Notes: generated by a model from the letters alone, not told the origin. A stretch of DNA of 64,000 nt from an uncultured Verrucomicrobiales bacterium (GCA_937944055.1 CALDZJ010000013.1:1-64000), one strand, 5' to 3'. Positions 1 to 9,935 are shown, counted from the stretch's first letter. Program-made: numbers and translations.

Positions 1-168
1 TGATCCTTCCCATGAATTTTTGACGCGATGGACGGGCCCGGTGATGCTTTCGATGAGTTGGTAGCTTTGATCAAGGTATTGGTAGGTGTAGACCTGGGCG
101 TTGCGGTCATTGGTGACTGTCTCGAGGCGGCCTGCGTGGTCGCCTTGGGTCCAGGAGAAAGGGCACTA
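1..168 (-). pseudogene. RHS/YD-repeat protein fragment (continues beyond window start; apparently N-terminally truncated)
   Basis: Reverse complement translates to FSWTQGDHAGRLETVTNDRNAQVYTYQYLDQSYQLIESITGPVHRVKNSWEGS, a YD/RHS-like pattern. The frame is closed upstream by an in-frame TAG at about 166-168, with no start codon between. Confidence 0.5.
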
Positions 169-260
169 AAATTAAGTCATTTAGGGCGCTCCGCTTAAGT
201 TCGACACCGGATGCGAAATTTTCATTGGCCTATGACCAGTGACAGCGTTTCACTCTGGGT

Positions 261-689
261 ATGTCAGTTGAATATAAAACACCTCGCTCAGCCCGCGATG
301 AGATTGAGGGCATCGTTTACCTTCCTCGGCTCTTTGATAAGGTCCGTCTTTACCATGCTGGCATTCTTCATCCAGATTTTCACACCAATCTGGGCCTTGG
401 CATGGATCTTTGGACTTGCCAGTTTCTCGGCGTCGATTACCACGAGCTGAAGGAGCAAGTGCTGGCGGGAGCCAGTGACGAACAAGCCCTGATGTGGGCA
501 CGCGAACATGGCATCACCCGTCCCGATTTTGAGAAAGCCTGGTTCTCCGCGTATATTAAGACGCGCGGCTTTCGCGATGACATGTCTGCCCGTCTGGCTG
601 AGCGTAAGAAGGAAGACCCGAAAACCGACCGCGAAGATATTCTTACTTTCATGGACTATATCGAGGTAGACGAAGGTCGCGGTCTTTAG
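261..689 (+). CDS. DUF5069 domain-containing protein
   Basis: 142 aa ORF; 'PRSARDEIEGIVYLPRLFDKVRLYHAG' N-terminus typical of DUF5069. Confidence 0.75.
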   Translation: MSVEYKTPRSARDEIEGIVYLPRLFDKVRLYHAGILHPDFHTNLGLGMDLWTCQFLGVDYHELKEQVLAGASDEQALMWAREHGITRPDFEKAWFSAYIKTRGFRDDMSARLAERKKEDPKTDREDILTFMDYIEVDEGRGL

Positions 690-737
690 GCTCGTGCCTT
701 TTTTACTCACATTCGTAATTTAGAATTTCACCAAGCA

Positions 738-2363
738 ATGAGCGATTTTTACTACCAAGAGCCCTTTCCTCTGGGCCCAGATCCTACTGAATATGAAAAG
801 ATTTCTTCTGACTTTGTCAGTAGCGCTGAGTTCGAGGGGCAGGAGATTCTTAAGATTGATCCCAAGGGCTTAAGCCTTCTCTCGAACGAGGCGATCAAGG
901 CGATTTCTTTCAAGCTTCGGACTTCACATGTCAAACAAGTCGCCTCGATTCTCGATGACCCTGAGGCGACGGAGAACGATCGTATGGTCGCTTTGATGCT
1001 TCTTAAAAATGCCTCGATCGCAGTTCACGGGATCCTCCCTGGTTGCCAAGACACTGGCACTGCTATCGTGATGGGTAAAAAGGGAGAGGGTGTCTTCACC
1101 GGGGTTGATGATGCAGAGGCCCTCTCGGCTGGCATCCATAAGACCTACCAGGAAGAAAACCTCCGCTACTCGCAAGTCTCCCCGCTCGATCTCTATAAGG
1201 AGGTCAATACTAAGACGAACCTCCCAGCACAGATTGATCTCTACGCCACTCCCGGCGCCGAATACAAGTTTCTCTTTATGACAAAGGGCGGCGGCTCCGC
1301 CAACAAGTCCTTCCTCTATCAGCAGACCAAATCGCTGCTAAACCCGGAGAGCCTCATGGAATTTTGTGTCGAGAAAATGCGGAGCATCGGCACCTCTGCC
1401 TGCCCCCCTTATCACCTCGCCTTTGTGATCGGTGGCACGAGCGCTGAGACTTGCCTTAAGACGGTCAAACTGGCCTCTGCCCGTTACCTTGATGAGTTGC
1501 CGACGGAGGGAAATGAGCATGGGCAGGCCTTCCGCGACCTCGCAATGGAAGAGAAGCTGCTCCAAGCCGCTCGTAAAATTGGCATCGGGGCCCAGTTCGG
1601 CGGTAAATACTTCGCGCACGATGTCCGCGTGATCCGTCTGCCTCGCCACGGAGCTTCCTGCCCAGTGGGTCTCGGCGTCTCATGCTCGGCAGATCGTCAA
1701 GCCAAAGCTAAGATCACCAAAGACGGGATTTTCCTCGAGAAACTTGAAGAAAATCCCGGCCGCTTCATTCCGGAGGAATTCCGAGACTGGAAGTTTAAAG
1801 GGGTAGAGATAGACCTTGATCAAGGAATGGAGTCCACTCTTGCCACTCTTTCAAAATACCCCGTAACCACGGCAATCTCACTCAGTGGACACATCATCGT
1901 CGCTCGTGACATTGCCCACGCCAAGCTGAAGGAGATCTTGGAAGCAAAAGGCGACTTCCCTGATTACTTTAAAAAATACCCCGTCTATTATGCGGGCCCT
2001 GCCAAAACTCCAGAAGGCATGGCATCCGGCTCCTTTGGGCCGACGACCGCTGGGCGCATGGATCCATACGTTGACCTCTTCCAAGAGAATGGAGCCTCTA
2101 TGGTGATGCTCGCGAAGGGGAATCGCTCTCAAATGGTCACTGATGCTTGCCAGAAACATGGCGGTTTCTACCTCGGCTCTGCCGGAGGCCCCGCCGCCTT
2201 ACTTGCCAAAGAGCATATTAAGAGCCAAGAAGTCGTCGATTTCCCCGAATTAGGAATGGAGGCCGTCTGGAAAATCAGAGTTGAAAACTTCCCCGCCTTC
2301 ATCCTCGTCGATGATAAAGGGAATGATTTCTTCACCCAGATTAGCCAATGCCCGGTTCATTAG
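738..2363 (+). CDS. Fumarate hydratase, class I (iron-sulfur type)
   Basis: 541 aa ORF with class I fumarase features: '[21 protein letters not shown]', '[12 protein letters not shown]', '[15 protein letters not shown]'. Confidence 0.9.
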   Translation: MSDFYYQEPFPLGPDPTEYEKISSDFVSSAEFEGQEILKIDPKGLSLLSNEAIKAISFKLRTSHVKQVASILDDPEATENDRMVALMLLKNASIAVHGILPGCQDTGTAIVMGKKGEGVFTGVDDAEALSAGIHKTYQEENLRYSQVSPLDLYKEVNTKTNLPAQIDLYATPGAEYKFLFMTKGGGSANKSFLYQQTKSLLNPESLMEFCVEKMRSIGTSACPPYHLAFVIGGTSAETCLKTVKLASARYLDELPTEGNEHGQAFRDLAMEEKLLQAARKIGIGAQFGGKYFAHDVRVIRLPRHGASCPVGLGVSCSADRQAKAKITKDGIFLEKLEENPGRFIPEEFRDWKFKGVEIDLDQGMESTLATLSKYPVTTAISLSGHIIVARDIAHAKLKEILEAKGDFPDYFKKYPVYYAGPAKTPEGMASGSFGPTTAGRMDPYVDLFQENGASMVMLAKGNRSQMVTDACQKHGGFYLGSAGGPAALLAKEHIKSQEVVDFPELGMEAVWKIRVENFPAFILVDDKGNDFFTQISQCPVH

Positions 2364-2454
2364 CTCGAATTCACCCACTCATTTCTAGTAGCTGAGCTTA
2401 GCAGGACCGCTCACATGCTAAACCGTTGAGCTGCGGAAAACCCAGATTGCAGGG

Positions 2455-2482
2455 CAAAAAAAATCCCCTGATTTCTCAGGGG
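2455..2482 (-). terminator. Rho-independent terminator downstream of tRNA-Pro
   Basis: Minus strand: CCCCTGA-GAAA-TCAGGGG hairpin followed by A(T)8. Confidence 0.8.
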
Positions 2483-2498
2483 CATAAATCGGAGTGAG

Positions 2499-2575
<77 letters not shown>

Positions 2576-2700
2576 TCACTTGCGAGGGCGGGAAACTGTG
2601 TCACGCGACGAAAAATGGCAAGCCGAAATCGTAGAGAATTTCTCTCTTTTCTCACCCAACGATAAACGGGGCCTATTTGATCAGCCTTAGTTCAGCTTTA

Positions 2701-2871
2701 TCAATTCTCCTCCCGCGCCCACATCTCTCCTTGCTCATCGACCATGAGCACTAAAGGACGTCAACATACAGCACAGTCGTAATCCAACTCTCCTCCAAAA
2801 TCCTCAGGACCCACCTGCGAAATTTCGAAAAATTCGCCGCATGACGGACACTGGATCTCTTGAGCGCTCAT
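2701..2871 (-). CDS. Candidate selenoprotein: CPXCG-type Cys-rich protein, in-frame UGA (Sec) at 2761..2763
   Basis: Minus strand reads MSAQEIQCPSCGEFFEISQVGPEDFGGELDYDCAVC-U-RPLVLMVDEQGEMWAREEN*. The CPxCG N-terminus and 'DC.VC(C)RP' match the Cys_rich_CPXCG family, with UGA at the second Cys of the CC pair. A hairpin follows directly. Below the 60-aa limit of the ORF track. Confidence 0.8.
2728..2758 (-). promoter_or_regulatory. Candidate bacterial SECIS element
   Basis: RNA after the UGA: UCCU-UUAG-UGCUCAU-GGUCG-AUGAGCA-AGGA. Perfect 7-bp upper stem, GGUCG apical loop starting after a 17-nt spacer from UGA, 4-bp lower stem with 4-nt bulge. Confidence 0.75.
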
Positions 2872-3090
2872 CTTGCTGAGGTGCCAGAGAAATTCCCTTC
2901 CTGCAATTCACAAAAAACACTGTCTTATAGACTGTTACTGATATTCATTGCTTGTTTTGTTTTAAGAAAACTTAATGAAATTACCTTGCTTTTCTTTGGA
3001 AATACAAAAAAAGTTTGACCAAACTTCCCATTTCAGCTTAATTTGCGTCGAAGAGTTTTTCAAACCCCTTCCAACCACCCTAACAAAATC

Positions 3091-3570
3091 ATGAAAACTG
3101 TAAATGCACTCTCCCTCGCGGCCGTTGGCCTTGTCGGGTCCGCTCATGCTTTCTCTCTCGATTTCTCGGCCTTCGCCAATGGACTTGAGTTAGACAACAG
3201 CATCGTTGTTCCTGTTCCCGGATACGGAAACGTTCGCTTCACGGAGTCTCCTACTCCTCCGACCTCACTTGAAATCACGGATCAATTTGCCCCCTTCACC
3301 GGCATCAACTTCGTCGACGGCGAGACTGTCTTCGTCACTTTTGAAGGAGGAGCTGTCAGAAATGTCGATTTCGCATTTGCTGGTGTTGGAGCTGGTGAGT
3401 CATTCACCGCTACTGCTCTCAATTCTCCTGACAATGGATCACGCAGCGTCACGTTCTCTGGAACTGGTGCAGCACTCATCGCAGCTAACTTCGATGCTGT
3501 CCCTGAGCCATCCTCCACTCTTCTCGTAGCACTCAGTGCTCTCGGCTTGGTGGCACGCCGCCGCCGCTAG
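3091..3570 (+). CDS. PEP-CTERM sorting domain-containing secreted protein
   Basis: Signal peptide MKTVNALSLAAVGLVGSAHA; C-terminus 'VPEPSSTLLVALSALGLVARRRR'. ATG at 3091 preferred over 3043. Confidence 0.85.
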   Translation: MKTVNALSLAAVGLVGSAHAFSLDFSAFANGLELDNSIVVPVPGYGNVRFTESPTPPTSLEITDQFAPFTGINFVDGETVFVTFEGGAVRNVDFAFAGVGAGESFTATALNSPDNGSRSVTFSGTGAALIAANFDAVPEPSSTLLVALSALGLVARRRR

Positions 3571-3605
3571 TGATTGAGTCTCCAAGACTTTTACGCTAAT
3601 TTTAC

Positions 3606-3640
3606 AAAACTGCCGTTCCGCAAGGGATGGCAGTTTTTTT
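3606..3640 (+). terminator. Rho-independent terminator
   Basis: AAAACTGCC...GGCAGTTTTTTT hairpin with T-run. Confidence 0.8.
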
Positions 3641-3681
3641 ATGCTTCCTTCAGAAACACTTCCCCTAAAAAAGGCGGCAGT

Positions 3682-3701
3682 CGCTTGAAGCCGCTTGAAG
3701 C
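3682..3701. repeat. Tandem duplication CGCTTGAAGC x2
   Basis: Two exact adjacent 10-bp copies. Confidence 0.9.
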
Positions 3702-3740
3702 ACCCCTTTCAGAGATGATCCTTCTCTGAGGCACTCCTCT

Positions 3741-4559
3741 CTAGTCAGGGCGAGAAGGACTAGGAAGGCAGATAAAACCCATTTCCTGAAACACCTTCCT
3801 CCCACTTTCTGGAGCGCTCACAAATTCCGCAAAATGGAGGGCCCGCAATCTACGCTCGGACGACGCTAAGACCCCAATCCCAGCCACCTTCACGCGCTGT
3901 GAAAATTCTGGTAGCGCGACCCACTCCACTCCTCGGTAATCATGCGCCACCGCAGCCCAGGCGATCGCCACATCCACCGCGCCCGTCGCAACATCTTCCA
4001 CGAGGTGATTCACGGTCGGCTTCGTAACTAAAACCCGCGCTTTCATTTTATCTGAGATCCCAAGCTCACGAAAGACATCCCAAGTATGTCGTCCGATTGA
4101 TGTCGACTGATCCCCCAAAGAGATCCGCAACCCTGCGCGTGATAAATCCTCTAATGTTCTCAATTTCTTTGGGTTCCCTTCCGCGACGACTAGCCCAGCT
4201 ATCAAACGGACGATCGGAAATTGCTCTCTTACCCCGCCCTGAGCCCGAATTCGTTCTAGGTAAGTCTCATCAGCTGGTAAGAACACATCTCCCCCGGCCA
4301 ATTCTAGCTGGCTCATGAGAGCGCCCGATCCGCCAAACTGCAGATGAATCGGCACTCCAAACTTAACTTCATACTTCCTCGCAATGTCCACCATAGGCTT
4401 CCGAAAGCCCGCAGCGCAATAAACCAACAATTCCTCTCCCCGATCCGCAGCGTGATCCGCGCCCCGCCTTCCTTCCCTCCGCCCGTCCTGTAGCAGCCAG
4501 CAGATCGCTCCTCCCAAGATAAAGAGCAGGGAGCAGGACACAAGAATCAGACGCTTCAT
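3741..4559 (-). CDS. modA: Molybdate (oxyanion) ABC transporter substrate-binding protein, ModA-like
   Basis: 'LLVYCAAGFRKPMVDIARKYEVKFGVPIHLQFGGSGALMSQLELAGGDVFLPADETYLE' is ModA/WtpA-like. Start chosen at MKRLILVSCSLL (signal peptide). Confidence 0.75.
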   Translation of the reverse strand: MKRLILVSCSLLFILGGAICWLLQDGRREGRRGADHAADRGEELLVYCAAGFRKPMVDIARKYEVKFGVPIHLQFGGSGALMSQLELAGGDVFLPADETYLERIRAQGGVREQFPIVRLIAGLVVAEGNPKKLRTLEDLSRAGLRISLGDQSTSIGRHTWDVFRELGISDKMKARVLVTKPTVNHLVEDVATGAVDVAIAWAAVAHDYRGVEWVALPEFSQRVKVAGIGVLASSERRLRALHFAEFVSAPESGRKVFQEMGFICLPSPSRPD

Positions 4560-4689
4560 CAAGCTGGCTTTTATCGAAGCCCAGCGGAAGAAAGCGATCA
4601 GAAAAAACAAGTCTCCTTGAAGAGAACTCACTTTCGCGTTAGCCAGTCTCCTCGAGATTTATTCTACCAAATCAGCTTCCCGACATTCA

Positions 4690-5277
4690 ATGAACTCCCG
4701 CCTTCTTCCCAGCGCGCTGATCTTGCTCGCTCTTTTTCCCTCCTGTTCCGAAAAAGAAACATCGAGCTACCTTGCCCCGCCCAGCTACCAAACCTTCCAC
4801 AACAAAAAGCATGGGGCATTTTTTCAAATCCGCCACGGAGATGATTTCTACATCGCCAGCTCAATTCACCAGGGAGGGGCCGCAAAGAATGCTGCGATCT
4901 TTCGCGCCGGCCAAAAAAGCCCCGTTATTTTAAAGAAACGTGCCCACCTCCAAAAAGACCTCCACCTTTGGACCTACGATCCCAGCACCCTCCCACAAGA
5001 TGACGCCCTTCCTTACAGGTCTGACATTGAAATCCGAAAAGGCGACCGGATCTTCATTCTCAACAAAGGCCAAAAGATCGCCGCCACCGTCTCCGCACTC
5101 CCAGAAGGAGAGCAGTTCCGCCACTCCTATCAATCCGACGCGCCCTTCCCCGCCGGAGGTATGAGCGGATCTCCGGTCTTCCTTCCTCGAGCTGGCTCCG
5201 TCATCGGAGTCCTCCAAACCGCCAATCACAAGAAGTCCGCCCGCTTCGGGGGATTTGAAAAAATCAACCTGCCCTGA
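4690..5277 (+). CDS. Lipoprotein with trypsin-like peptidase fold (S1-like)
   Basis: Lipobox-like 'LLALFPSCSEKE'; C-terminal 'AGGMSGSPVFLPRAGSVIGVLQTAN' typical of the S1 active-site Ser region. Confidence 0.55.
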   Translation: MNSRLLPSALILLALFPSCSEKETSSYLAPPSYQTFHNKKHGAFFQIRHGDDFYIASSIHQGGAAKNAAIFRAGQKSPVILKKRAHLQKDLHLWTYDPSTLPQDDALPYRSDIEIRKGDRIFILNKGQKIAATVSALPEGEQFRHSYQSDAPFPAGGMSGSPVFLPRAGSVIGVLQTANHKKSARFGGFEKINLP

Positions 5278-5389
5278 TCCCAAACCCCCTCACATAATAG
5301 GAGTGAGCCCGTCCCGCGCCACAGATCCCCCACTGACTGAAACTTTTTGCACGCTTGCCACGTATTAAACTCTCACTCAAACTTCTCGC

Positions 5390-8300
5390 ATGCGTTTTCT
5401 GATAAGCCTTCCTCACGCTCTGGTTCTAGCTTTGGCCCTAGCCTTGCCCCTTCCTCTCAGCGCTACCGACCTCGTCTACGATGCCTTCGAGTCAGATGGC
5501 TTCGGCGAATGGGCCCTTGAAGGGAAGGCATTTGGAAAATCTCCCACAGCCGCTAGCCCCCGCGGCTTAAATGGTAAAGTCACCGCTTACTCAGGCTCCT
5601 ACTACGTCAGCTCAGCACACGGCGGAGACCGCCCCACAGGCTCGCTCACCTCACCCGAGATCGAGCTGAAACTCCCCTACCTTGGCTTCCACATTTCCGG
5701 AGGAAAACACAAAGGAAAAACCGCCGTGCAACTCCTCATCGACAACAAAGTAGTCCTCGAGGCCAATGGCCAAAACTCGCTCGTGATGCGCCAAGTCATC
5801 TGGCCCCTGAAAGATCACCTTGGTAAGAAAGCGCGCCTTCGCATCATCGATAACGAGAGCGGAACTTGGGGCATCATTAACGCCGACCACTTTGTCTTCT
5901 CAGATCAGCCACAGCCCTTCTTCCCAAAAACCATAAACCCCACCGCTCGGCCAAACAGCGCCAGAGTAGCGACAGATGTCATCCCCGGCATGACCGTTCC
6001 CAATGGCTCAGTCGTCACCCTCTTCGCCAATAATAAGGATCATAAAATCTATTCTCCCACCGCCATCACAGTCGATGATCAGGGGAAAGTCTACATTGCT
6101 GAAACTCACCGCCTCCGCTCCGGAGTCGAAGATAACCGTGATCACCTCTACTGGATCGTCGATGACATGGCCTCTCAAAGCACCGACGACCGCCTCGCCA
6201 TGTATGAAAAATGGAAAGGCCGCTTCCCGCCCGAAAGACTGACAAAGGTCTCCGATAAAGTCCGCATTCTAGTCGACTCAGATGGCGATGGCGTTGCAGA
6301 CACCTCCCAAATTTTTGCGGATCAATTCAATAAACCACTCGATGGAGTTGCCGCAGGCGTAATGGCCTTTGAAGGTAAAATTTACTTCGCCTGCATCCCT
6401 AACATCATGACCCTTGAAGACACGGATGGTGACCTCAAGGCAGATGTCCAGAACATCATCCAAGATGGCTTTGGCGTCCGCGTCTCCTTCTCCGGGCATG
6501 ACCTCAATGGCTTCGTCCTCGGGCCAGATGGCCGCCTTTATGCCACCATTGGCGATCGCGGATTCAGCATCACAACCCGCGAAGGAAAGCTCTATCACTT
6601 CCCCGGCCAAGGTGCGATTCTCCGCTTTGACCCTGACGGATCACACATGGAAGTCGTCCACACCGGACTGCGTAACCCGAAGGAGATCGCCTTCGACAAA
6701 TTCGGCACCGCCATCACCGTCGACAATAATTCAGACCAAGGCGACCGCGCCCGCGTCGTCTTCATGCTAGAAGGGGCAGACTCTGGCTGGCGCATGGGCC
6801 ACCAAATCCTCCACTCCTTTCACACCACCGCCGGCATCCCAGACCGCCCAATTAACCAATGGATGCAGGAAAAAATGTGGGAACCTCAGAATGAGGCGCA
6901 ACCCGGTCACATCATCCCGCCCATGCTCAATCTCACCTCTGGCCCTTCCGGCCTAGCTTACTACCCAGGCACCGGATTCAGCCTTGGCTGTAGAGATCAA
7001 TTCCTCATTTGTGACTACCGCGGAAGCGCCGCCGTCTCCGGCATTTGGAACTTCAGCATTAAAGAAAAAGGCGCCGGGTTCGCAGTTGATCAAGCCAGAA
7101 AATTTAACTGGGGCGTCGCCGCCACCGACCTCGAGTGGGGCCCAGATGGTAAGCTCTACGTTGCCGACTACGTCTCAGGCTGGTCCTCCCACAACAATGG
7201 CCGCATCTACTCCCTCGCCGAAAAAAACCCCGGCGAATCCATCTCCCAACTCCTCGCCGAGACCAATCTAAAAGAGGCCCCCTCCGCTACTCTCGCCTCC
7301 CTTCTCTCTCACCCAGACCAGCGCATTCGCCTCCGCGCACAACTCTACCTTGCTGACCGCCCAGACGCCCTAGGCCACTTCACCGCCGCCTCAAACCAGA
7401 CGCTCAATCCCATCGAGCGCCTCCACGGGATCTGGGGGCTCGGCATCATGGCACGTAAGCACCAGAGCCAAGCCGCCACCGCCTTCCTCGTAAAACAACT
7501 TCAAAATAATGTCCCCCTCGTCCGTGCTCAAATCGCACAAGCCCTCGGCGAGTCCACCCTGAAAAACGCCGACTTCCTTACCCCGCTTCTCTCAGATGGG
7601 GCCCCCCGAGTTCGCGCCCTCGCCGCCATCGCGATCGGCCGGATCCGCGACCCCAAGGCCCTCCCCGCCATCCTAGAAATGATCCAGCTCAACGAGAGAA
7701 CCTCGCCCGGCGACCCCACCCTCCGCCACTCCGGCGTCATGGCCCTCCTTGGTTCCGCCTCGGAGCCCGAACTCAGCAAAATGGCTCGCCATGATTCCCA
7801 TGCCATCCGCCACAGCGCCCTCCTCGCCCTGCGCCGCCTCGGCAGCCCCGAATGCGCAAATTTCCTCGGAGACACGAATCTACTCATCGCCAATGATGCG
7901 ATCCGCGCCATCCACGATACACAGATCGAAGCCGCGCGCCCCGTCATGACCCCACTTCTCGATGACCCCGCGCTCGGCAGCTCGCAGCGGCCCATCTCGC
8001 GCATGCTTCTTCGCCGCCTCATCCACAGCGCCTTCCGCATCGGTAATAAACAAAACCTGACCCGCCTCATCAAAGCCGCCGCTCATCCCACTTTTCCGAT
8101 CGAAGAGCGCCAAGAAGCGATGCGACTTCTCGCCATGTGGGTGGAGCCCCACGCCGTCGATCAATCCATCGGCAAGCACGCCCCGCTCCCCTCCCGTGAT
8201 CCACAAATCCTCAAAACAGTCCTCACAAAAAACATCGGCCTTCTCCTCGCTGGAGGACCAGAAATCTTCGGCAACACCATGAAGCTCGCCCTCAAAAACA

Positions 8301-9916
8301 ACATCGAGCACGAAGGACTAGACTCAGGCAGTCTCACCCGCATCATCCGCGATGATCAGACCGATGCCCAAACCCGCGCCGCAGCTCTCAATCTCTTCCT
8401 CAAAGGGAACCCTGAAGACGCCGACCTCCTTCTCAGCGAAGCCGCCGCCTCCAAAAATGACACCCTCGCCAACGCGGCACTCACCCTCGCTTCCAAGCGC
8501 AACCCCGCCGCCACCGTCGCCGCCCTTCGAGGCGCCCTCGCCTCAGAGAATAGCGCTCGGCGCCAAACCGCATGGAGAATTATCGCCAACCTCCCTGCCG
8601 AACACGCCGTCCCCCTCCTCCGCGATGGCCTCAATCAACTCAGCGAAGGCAAAGGAGACCGCGCCTCAAATCTCGATCTCTTGACCGCAGCCCAATCGCG
8701 CGAAGAACCCGCCATCAAATCCGCCCTCACCAACTACCAAGCCTCACTCGACCAAGATGACCCCCTCGCCAAATGGCAAAACACCCTCGCCGGAGGAAAC
8801 GCCAAACGCGGATTTAAAATCTACAAATCCCACGGAGCCGCGCAGTGCATGCGTTGCCACCGCGCTGATTCAGGCCACTCCGAGGGAGGAGAAGCTGGTC
8901 CTAACCTCATGGGCGTCGCGCTCCGGCACGATGCACGAGGCCTCCTCGAATCCCTCATCCTCCCGCATGCCCAGATCGCCGATGGCTTCGGCATCGCAAA
9001 CTTAAAATTCCAAGATGGCTCCAGCAAAGCAGGCCTCATCATCAGCCAAAACGAGCAACACCTCGACCTCAAGGAAGGAGAATCACAGATCTGGCGCATC
9101 AAACGCAGCGACCTCGCCGAAGAGCCCAAGCCCCTCTCAGGAATGCCTGCCATGGGAGCCATCCTCACACCCACCGAAACCCGAGACCTCCTCGCCTGGC
9201 TCCTCACCCTCACCAAAGCAAACCCTGAAACCCCTCCGAACTATAAAGTTGAAGAACTCACCTTTGACAAAGCCAAAAAGATGGACGAAGTCCAAAAAAC
9301 CACCGAGACTCCCGCCCCTCAACCCACCGAACCAAAAAAGAACGTGAGCGAAACAAAAAAAATCGACCCAGCAATCGACCCAGCAGTGATGGCACTGGGA
9401 AAACAGCAATACATGCTTTGCGCAGCCTGCCACGGCCAACAAGGTGAAGGCGTCGCCAACGTGGGACCACCCTTAGCCAACTCAGAATGGGTCACCGGAC
9501 CCATCGAGAACCTCATCCGGATTCAGCTCCGTGGACTCAAAGGCCCTATCAAAGTAAATGGCAAAGACTATGACTTCCCCGCCGGAATGGTCGCCATGGG
9601 AATGGGCCAGCCAGATGAAAACATCGCCGCCGTCCTCACTTACATTCGTAATGATTTTGGCAATACCGGAACCCCCGTCACCCCAGCAATGGTCGCCGCT
9701 CTAAAAGGCGAAATCGGGAAACCCCAGCTCACAGTTGCCGATCTCATCGACCCACACGCCTCTGCCGCCACCAGCGAGCCAGATGCCCCAGCACCCGTCC
9801 TCGCCCAGATTCCCTCCACCGGACTCGGCGCTCCCACCATCGGCCTTGTCATGTTCCTCATCATCGCCGGGCTCAGCCTCCTTGGCGCGCTCCGCATGAA
9901 GGCCACCTCCAAGTAA
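5390..9916 (+). CDS. Membrane-anchored dehydrogenase/cytochrome c fusion (beta-propeller, HEAT repeats, two c-type heme sites)
   Basis: 1508 aa. Signal peptide; propeller ('FDKFGTAITVDNNSDQGD'); HEAT-like region; heme motifs CMRCH and CAACH; C-terminal TM helix. Resembles TIGR02604/TIGR02603-type proteins. Confidence 0.85.
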   Translation: MRFLISLPHALVLALALALPLPLSATDLVYDAFESDGFGEWALEGKAFGKSPTAASPRGLNGKVTAYSGSYYVSSAHGGDRPTGSLTSPEIELKLPYLGFHISGGKHKGKTAVQLLIDNKVVLEANGQNSLVMRQVIWPLKDHLGKKARLRIIDNESGTWGIINADHFVFSDQPQPFFPKTINPTARPNSARVATDVIPGMTVPNGSVVTLFANNKDHKIYSPTAITVDDQGKVYIAETHRLRSGVEDNRDHLYWIVDDMASQSTDDRLAMYEKWKGRFPPERLTKVSDKVRILVDSDGDGVADTSQIFADQFNKPLDGVAAGVMAFEGKIYFACIPNIMTLEDTDGDLKADVQNIIQDGFGVRVSFSGHDLNGFVLGPDGRLYATIGDRGFSITTREGKLYHFPGQGAILRFDPDGSHMEVVHTGLRNPKEIAFDKFGTAITVDNNSDQGDRARVVFMLEGADSGWRMGHQILHSFHTTAGIPDRPINQWMQEKMWEPQNEAQPGHIIPPMLNLTSGPSGLAYYPGTGFSLGCRDQFLICDYRGSAAVSGIWNFSIKEKGAGFAVDQARKFNWGVAATDLEWGPDGKLYVADYVSGWSSHNNGRIYSLAEKNPGESISQLLAETNLKEAPSATLASLLSHPDQRIRLRAQLYLADRPDALGHFTAASNQTLNPIERLHGIWGLGIMARKHQSQAATAFLVKQLQNNVPLVRAQIAQALGESTLKNADFLTPLLSDGAPRVRALAAIAIGRIRDPKALPAILEMIQLNERTSPGDPTLRHSGVMALLGSASEPELSKMARHDSHAIRHSALLALRRLGSPECANFLGDTNLLIANDAIRAIHDTQIEAARPVMTPLLDDPALGSSQRPISRMLLRRLIHSAFRIGNKQNLTRLIKAAAHPTFPIEERQEAMRLLAMWVEPHAVDQSIGKHAPLPSRDPQILKTVLTKNIGLLLAGGPEIFGNTMKLALKNNIEHEGLDSGSLTRIIRDDQTDAQTRAAALNLFLKGNPEDADLLLSEAAASKNDTLANAALTLASKRNPAATVAALRGALASENSARRQTAWRIIANLPAEHAVPLLRDGLNQLSEGKGDRASNLDLLTAAQSREEPAIKSALTNYQASLDQDDPLAKWQNTLAGGNAKRGFKIYKSHGAAQCMRCHRADSGHSEGGEAGPNLMGVALRHDARGLLESLILPHAQIADGFGIANLKFQDGSSKAGLIISQNEQHLDLKEGESQIWRIKRSDLAEEPKPLSGMPAMGAILTPTETRDLLAWLLTLTKANPETPPNYKVEELTFDKAKKMDEVQKTTETPAPQPTEPKKNVSETKKIDPAIDPAVMALGKQQYMLCAACHGQQGEGVANVGPPLANSEWVTGPIENLIRIQLRGLKGPIKVNGKDYDFPAGMVAMGMGQPDENIAAVLTYIRNDFGNTGTPVTPAMVAALKGEIGKPQLTVADLIDPHASAATSEPDAPAPVLAQIPSTGLGAPTIGLVMFLIIAGLSLLGALRMKATSK

Positions 9917-9935
9917 GCTGACCAAAACAAACTCT

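Noticed and set aside
5275-5340. Possible UGA readthrough after the S1-like lipoprotein gene
   Set aside because: Downstream codons show no conserved protein pattern and no SECIS-like stem was seen.
7528-8073. 181-aa minus-strand ORF inside the cytochrome giant
   Set aside because: Arg/Ser/Ala-rich shadow frame antisense to a well-supported CDS; no family signal.
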